Assembly: GCA_020444515.1 (NCBI GenBank)
Contig: JAHLKX010000004.1
Coordinates: 124,001 to 188,000 of the forward strand
Length of the DNA: 64,000 nucleotides
Source: Bacteroidota bacterium
GTDB taxonomy: Bacteria > Bacteroidota > Bacteroidia > Bacteroidales > JAADJA01
Reading direction: 5' to 3'
The notes under the pieces were generated by a model that did no database searches, had not been told where the DNA came from, and saw nothing but the letters and a program-made list of their open reading frames with translations. This document shows, one piece after another, positions 62,952-64,000 of the stretch (position 1 is its first letter; the number at the start of each line of letters is the position of its first letter). Both the position numbers and the translations under genes were made by a program.

Positions 62952-63596
62952 ATGAAAAAAAATATGATTTCTCGTTTCTCTATTTGTGGAATTATATTTT
63001 TCATCTCTGTATCCATACAGGGACAGTATACAAATTGGGAAAAGGATGTTGAGTATAACAACATTAAATTTGATAAAATACGATTCATTATTAAAGAAAA
63101 AGACACAACCTACATTGAAGGATATTTATCACAAAAAACCACCATTAACGGCTATCCTTGTTATAAAAATGTAGTATTTGAGAAGGATTGGAAACTACAA
63201 CAGTTTTTATTATCAGAAAATCATTTTATGTTCGGGGCACAATTTCCAAAAGACACTGAAGTGAGGTTTTATAAAGATAAAATTCATTGTTTTTTTGGCA
63301 GGAACACTATTATTCAGGGATATTGTTGTAAAGGAAATTATGGAAAATGGTATACCATGGGTATTTCAACAACCTTATATTTAAATGGGAAATTAAAATC
63401 CTTTTACCCATGTAAGAATATTGAAATAAATAATATATGGTGTAAAAGCAGTCCGTATGCAGGAATTAAACTATTTGAAAATGGAAACTTAAAAGAATGT
63501 AAATTAGCTAATGATCAAAAAATTAATGGAAAAGAATATAAAAAAAATACAAAATTGATTTTTGATGAAACAGGTGCGATTACTTCTGCTGAATGA
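62952..63596 (+). CDS. Secreted hypothetical protein
   Basis: A 214-residue protein with a signal peptide (SICGIIFFISVSIQGQ). The rest is rich in Tyr, Lys, Asn and Cys (CFFGRNTIIQGYCCKGNYGKW) with no recognised domain. Phrases such as LYLNGKLKSFYPCKNIEINN and LFENGNLKECKLANDQKING recall MORN-variant or WG-repeat-like beta proteins. It is AT-rich, resembling the cassette cargo in composition, but no attC-like site is adjacent. Confidence 0.75.
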   Translation: MKKNMISRFSICGIIFFISVSIQGQYTNWEKDVEYNNIKFDKIRFIIKEKDTTYIEGYLSQKTTINGYPCYKNVVFEKDWKLQQFLLSENHFMFGAQFPKDTEVRFYKDKIHCFFGRNTIIQGYCCKGNYGKWYTMGISTTLYLNGKLKSFYPCKNIEINNIWCKSSPYAGIKLFENGNLKECKLANDQKINGKEYKKNTKLIFDETGAITSAE

Positions 63597-63843
63597 TCAA
63601 TTTAATGGATTAATAGCGCTTATTCTAAATTATCTTATGAATAAACCTACACTAAATCATAATTAAAAAAGACAAGGGCAGCATGCAGGATTGTATAAAC
63701 GTAATGCGGGTTGAGTTGCTTAAATTGAGTTTTGAGGCGCAAATAACTTTCATGTTATTAGGAAAATAAATCATTCCGAATCCAGCACTATGTTGATCCT
63801 TGGCCTTTGCCAAAAGGCAACATAACAGCTCAAATACTGTGAA

Positions 63844-63939
63844 ATGACATTAAAACTGGCCAATGTAATTCTGACAGTCTGCATTTCAAATTTCTTGGTT
63901 TCCTGCAAAGGACAAGGAATTAACGCTGTCGAACTATGA
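63844..63939 (+). pseudogene. Lipoprotein signal peptide fragment
   Basis: A 31-codon frame encodes MTLKLANVILTVCISNFLVS followed by CKGQGINAVEL and a TGA. It is a good lipoprotein signal with Cys at position 21, but almost no mature protein. It may be the intact beginning of a gene broken by a frameshift, since another frame opens at 63936. Confidence 0.4.
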
Positions 63940-64000
63940 AAAATGAAATGAATAAGCAAGTATTTTGTTCATCGCCATTAACCACGATATTATTGGCACT
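63936..64000 (+). CDS. Possible gene start at the window edge (partial)
   Basis: An ATG at 63936 opens a frame (MKNEMNKQVFCSSPLTTILL) that runs off the window. It overlaps the stop of the lipoprotein-like fragment. With only 21 codons the call is weak. Confidence 0.25.
   Translation, partial: MKNEMNKQVFCSSPLTTILLA

Larger units (their letters stand above)
63597..64000. other. Right-edge stretch without a complete gene
   Basis: About 250 AT-rich bases with no gene, then a lipoprotein-like short frame and a possible gene start running off the window (both listed separately). Confidence 0.5.

Noticed and set aside
62714..63106. A 130-codon minus-strand frame
   Set aside because: It overlaps the start of the secreted protein gene and its intergenic leader, has no domain, and its reading is explained by low-complexity AT-rich DNA.

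Overview
The window is chromosomal DNA from a member of the Bacteroidota, probably an environmental Bacteroidales/Marinilabiliales-type lineage. The signs are three type IX secretion (T9SS) sorting domains, promoters of the form TTTG-N19/20-TAnnTTTG, a Rho factor with a long charged insertion, starts mostly without Shine-Dalgarno sequences, and Wzz/O-antigen and heptose genes. No rRNA, tRNA or CRISPR array was recognised.

1-33.5 kb is mostly core genome: an AddA/RecB-like helicase-nuclease, a C1 peptidase, alaS, an M23 peptidase with a MerR regulator, hldD, a TPR-DUF368-aroE operon, glmM, rho, an O-antigen ligase with two Wzz-like proteins, a LolC/E-type permease and a secreted endonuclease/phosphatase. 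At 25.9-29.3 kb lies a complete gatE-gatD operon, the tRNA-dependent amidotransferase usually described as archaeal. A propeller/T9SS protein and a TPR hybrid histidine kinase follow.

33.6-39.5 kb holds a receiver-only regulator, an Hpt protein, gapdh, a four-helix-bundle protein and an M20 peptidase. Between them are a 1.4 kb non-coding island with a 390-base-spaced duplication and a telomere-like GGGTATA tandem repeat.

39.6-53.2 kb is the most striking region: a tyrosine recombinase followed directly by what reads as an integron cassette array. Eight imperfect palindromes of about 120-150 bp close eight successive cassettes. In most cassettes the first bases after the recombination point (GTTRRRY-like) are the reverse complement of the bases that open the palindrome at the cassette's own end; three pairs are 10/10 perfect. 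Cargo: a secreted hypothetical protein, an FRG-domain protein, an ABM/MarR/SDR module, an alpha/beta-hydrolase lipoprotein, an antitoxin-PIN toxin pair, a methyltransferase, a membrane S41 protease and a TPR adenylate cyclase. An IS1182-like element has inserted exactly at one recombination point. The recombinase is not a standard IntI: it appears to lack the IntI-specific insertion, has an extra HARP-like N-terminal segment, and faces the same way as the cassettes.

53.2-64 kb contains a beta-lactamase-family lipoprotein, an alpha/beta hydrolase, a T9SS protein coupled to an outer-membrane barrel, an NTF2/SDR/CrtI-like operon, an alanine-dehydrogenase-superfamily enzyme, a secreted hypothetical protein and an unfinished lipoprotein-like start at the right edge. 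All calls come from reading the sequence; no database search was possible.
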